Translations under genes and position numbers: made by a program
Shown: piece after piece, positions 63,027-64,000 of the stretch
Layout: each line of letters opens with the position of its first letter
How positions within the stretch are numbered: the stretch's first letter is position 1
Assembly: GCA_009829735.1 (NCBI GenBank)
Contig: CM020618.1
Span: 38,478,894-38,542,893, forward strand
Source: Pyropia yezoensis
Lineage: Eukaryota > Rhodophyta > Bangiophyceae > Bangiales > Bangiaceae
Direction of reading: 5' to 3'
Length of the DNA stretch: 64,000 bases
The notes under the pieces: generated by a model
The model's input: only the letters and a program-made list of their open reading frames with translations
Database searches by the model: none
What the model was told of the DNA's origin: nothing

Positions 63027-63677
63027 GCGCAGCAGTGCTTATCCCCTGTCAAGATACAAGCCCATCTTTGGCCAGATCTCTTGCTTCGTTGTGCAAATTC
63101 TTGCTCTGCTCGAGCACGAAAATGAACGGCTCGAGCAGAACTTTGCTTTTCTGATCAAGGGGATGGGCTGAGGCCAAAGAATCTCCCCCAGGATGACCGA
63201 CACGACGGCAGCTGTCGGTGTTCTGTCAACCAATGACAACAGCGGTGGCGCTGCTGTTTGCTGGACGGAGCGTTCCATTGGTCAGAATTCACGTTGTGGA
63301 TGTCGAGCAAGGCGGAGAGATTTTTCCGTGCAGACCATCGAAAGCTGTCGTCGCGCAGGTTTTTGCTTAACCAGTGCGAGAGATTGCGCGGGTTTTTTAA
63401 ACCCGTTTGTATAAACATTGCTCCCAAGCGTAGCGATGGTCGGTCGCTTCTTTGCGCTTCACGAGAGTGCTCTCCTGCCCCGTGCGCTTCCGGTCATACC
63501 TAGGGAGGTGGCGACTACCAATCGCCCGAGCTGTTGTAGGCAGAAAGCAAGAAGCGGGGGTAAAAGCGGTGTCTATGATGCCTTGAGGGGGGCTCGATGA
63601 GGGTTTTATGCAGGTTTTTGCTCGAGAATTTCCCAAGAAAGCAAGAACATTTTGACAGGCGATAAGCAGTGCTGCGC
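63027..63677. repeat. diverged inverted repeat
   Basis: The left arm from 63027 (GCGCAGCAGTGCTTATCCCC, then TGTCAAGA, and later TCTTGCTTCGTTG) pairs with the reverse complement of the right arm ending at 63677 (GCGCAGCACTGCTTATCGCC, then TGTCAAAA, and TCTTGCTTTCTTGG). The arms are about 70 bp with many differences. It could be an old TIR element or two inverted copies of one repeat family. Confidence 0.45.
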
Positions 63678-63835
63678 AGTGCCCACGCGCGGCCCACAGT
63701 GCCCACGCGCGGCCGCCAAGAAGCACAGGACGAACGCCCCCGATAAAAGCTGGCGGGACAACCATCCCAAAAGCTGGCGAAACAACCATTCCTGAGCACA
63801 TCCTATTGGTCAATCTGCTTTCGATGTTCAGCCCC

Positions 63836-63872
63836 CTGCCTTCGTTGTTCCGGCCCGGAACATCGAAGGCAG
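63836..63872. repeat. 37-bp near-perfect palindrome
   Basis: Arms of 18 bp (CTGCCTTCGTTGTTCCGG and its complement with one mismatch) around a single C. The half-site GAACATCGAAGGC recurs at 63879-63891, and a shorter inverted copy lies at 63821-63829. The layout resembles clustered binding sites for a dimeric regulator. Confidence 0.6.
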
Positions 63873-64000
63873 AAACGGAACATCGAAGGCTGTGGCTTCC
63901 TCCTCACTTCCGTCGGTCTGGCACCATGGATGCCACCAATAAAATCGATGCATTAACTTAGTACAATGAATCATAGTTTAATATAGATTAATCAGTCGGC

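Larger units (their letters stand above)
58936..64000. other. gene-poor right end
   Basis: No gene recognised in 5 kb. 59040-59640 is C-rich and 59640-60420 G-rich on the plus strand. Then comes a moderately AT-rich section (60470-62000) with two TATA-like sites (CCTATAAAACC near 60746, GATATATAAG near 61260) but no supported coding frame after them. 62050-62750 is GGC/CGG low complexity. 62960-63900 holds short tandem and inverted repeats. A minus-strand segment at 61660-61830 reads somewhat like protein but has no domain. Confidence 0.4.

Noticed and set aside
1-64000. Bacterial origin with operons, CRISPR arrays or phage islands
   Set aside because: No evenly spaced repeat-spacer arrays, no ribosome-binding-site pattern and no operons; spliced transposase, pol III tRNA signals and wide intergenic spacing point to a eukaryotic nuclear genome.

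Overview
The window reads as nuclear DNA of a GC-rich, intron-poor eukaryotic alga. The likeliest source is a bangiophyte red alga (Porphyra/Pyropia-like), but this is an inference. Supporting signs are: a tRNA gene with internal A and B boxes and no encoded CCA; a nuclear gene for the bacterial-type ribosomal protein bL33; two or three proteins with plastid-style N-terminal extensions (one begins MAFVPA, with the N-terminal Phe typical of red and glaucophyte plastid targeting); a PBS-lyase-type HEAT protein; a type II membrane sulfotransferase; and GT-AG introns of 144-162 bp in a transposon gene. Most host genes look intronless, very high in GC at third codon positions, and expanded by Gly, Ala and Pro runs. 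Because of this, most long open frames in the window are shadows.

Left part (1-15 kb): about 5 kb without a recognisable gene. Then comes an NLR-like protein with a trypsin-like protease domain, an NB-ARC NTPase, kinesin-light-chain-type TPRs and a C-terminal hydrophobic segment (5085-7685). It is followed by a 198-bp MITE-like palindrome and a 1.84-kb foldback element with 731-bp arms. A 24-cysteine secreted protein (11000-11683) and a six-helix Frag1/DRAM-like membrane protein (14089-15162) follow.

Middle (15-38 kb): tRNA-Val(CAC); a plastid HEAT protein; a sulfotransferase; a 123-bp Tc1/mariner-like MITE; a plastid GNAT-like protein; a small six-cysteine secreted protein; guanylate kinase; an Mbb1/HCF107-like RNA-tailoring TPR protein divergently paired with an RNF10/Mag2-type E3 ligase; and mitochondrial bL33.

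Right part (38-64 kb): an ankyrin-repeat gene lies next to a 500-N gap flanked by the same 1.14-kb sequence on both sides, which is an unmerged contig overlap. Next is an F-box protein with a PP2-like C-terminus, interrupted by frameshifts. Then comes a 10.4-kb Mutator-like element (48511-58935) with 472-bp terminal inverted repeats and a four-exon transposase carrying two nonsense codons, plus a large GGTGGC array. The last 5 kb is gene-poor and repeat-rich.

No operon-like organisation is present. Functionally the window mixes organelle maintenance (bL33, HEAT, GNAT, TPR), nucleotide metabolism, ubiquitin signalling (RNF10-like, F-box), secretory and cell-wall functions (sulfotransferase, Cys-rich proteins), a candidate intracellular immune receptor and DNA transposons. 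Apparent frameshifts in three otherwise well-conserved genes, mostly at homopolymers, show that indel errors should be suspected throughout this assembly.
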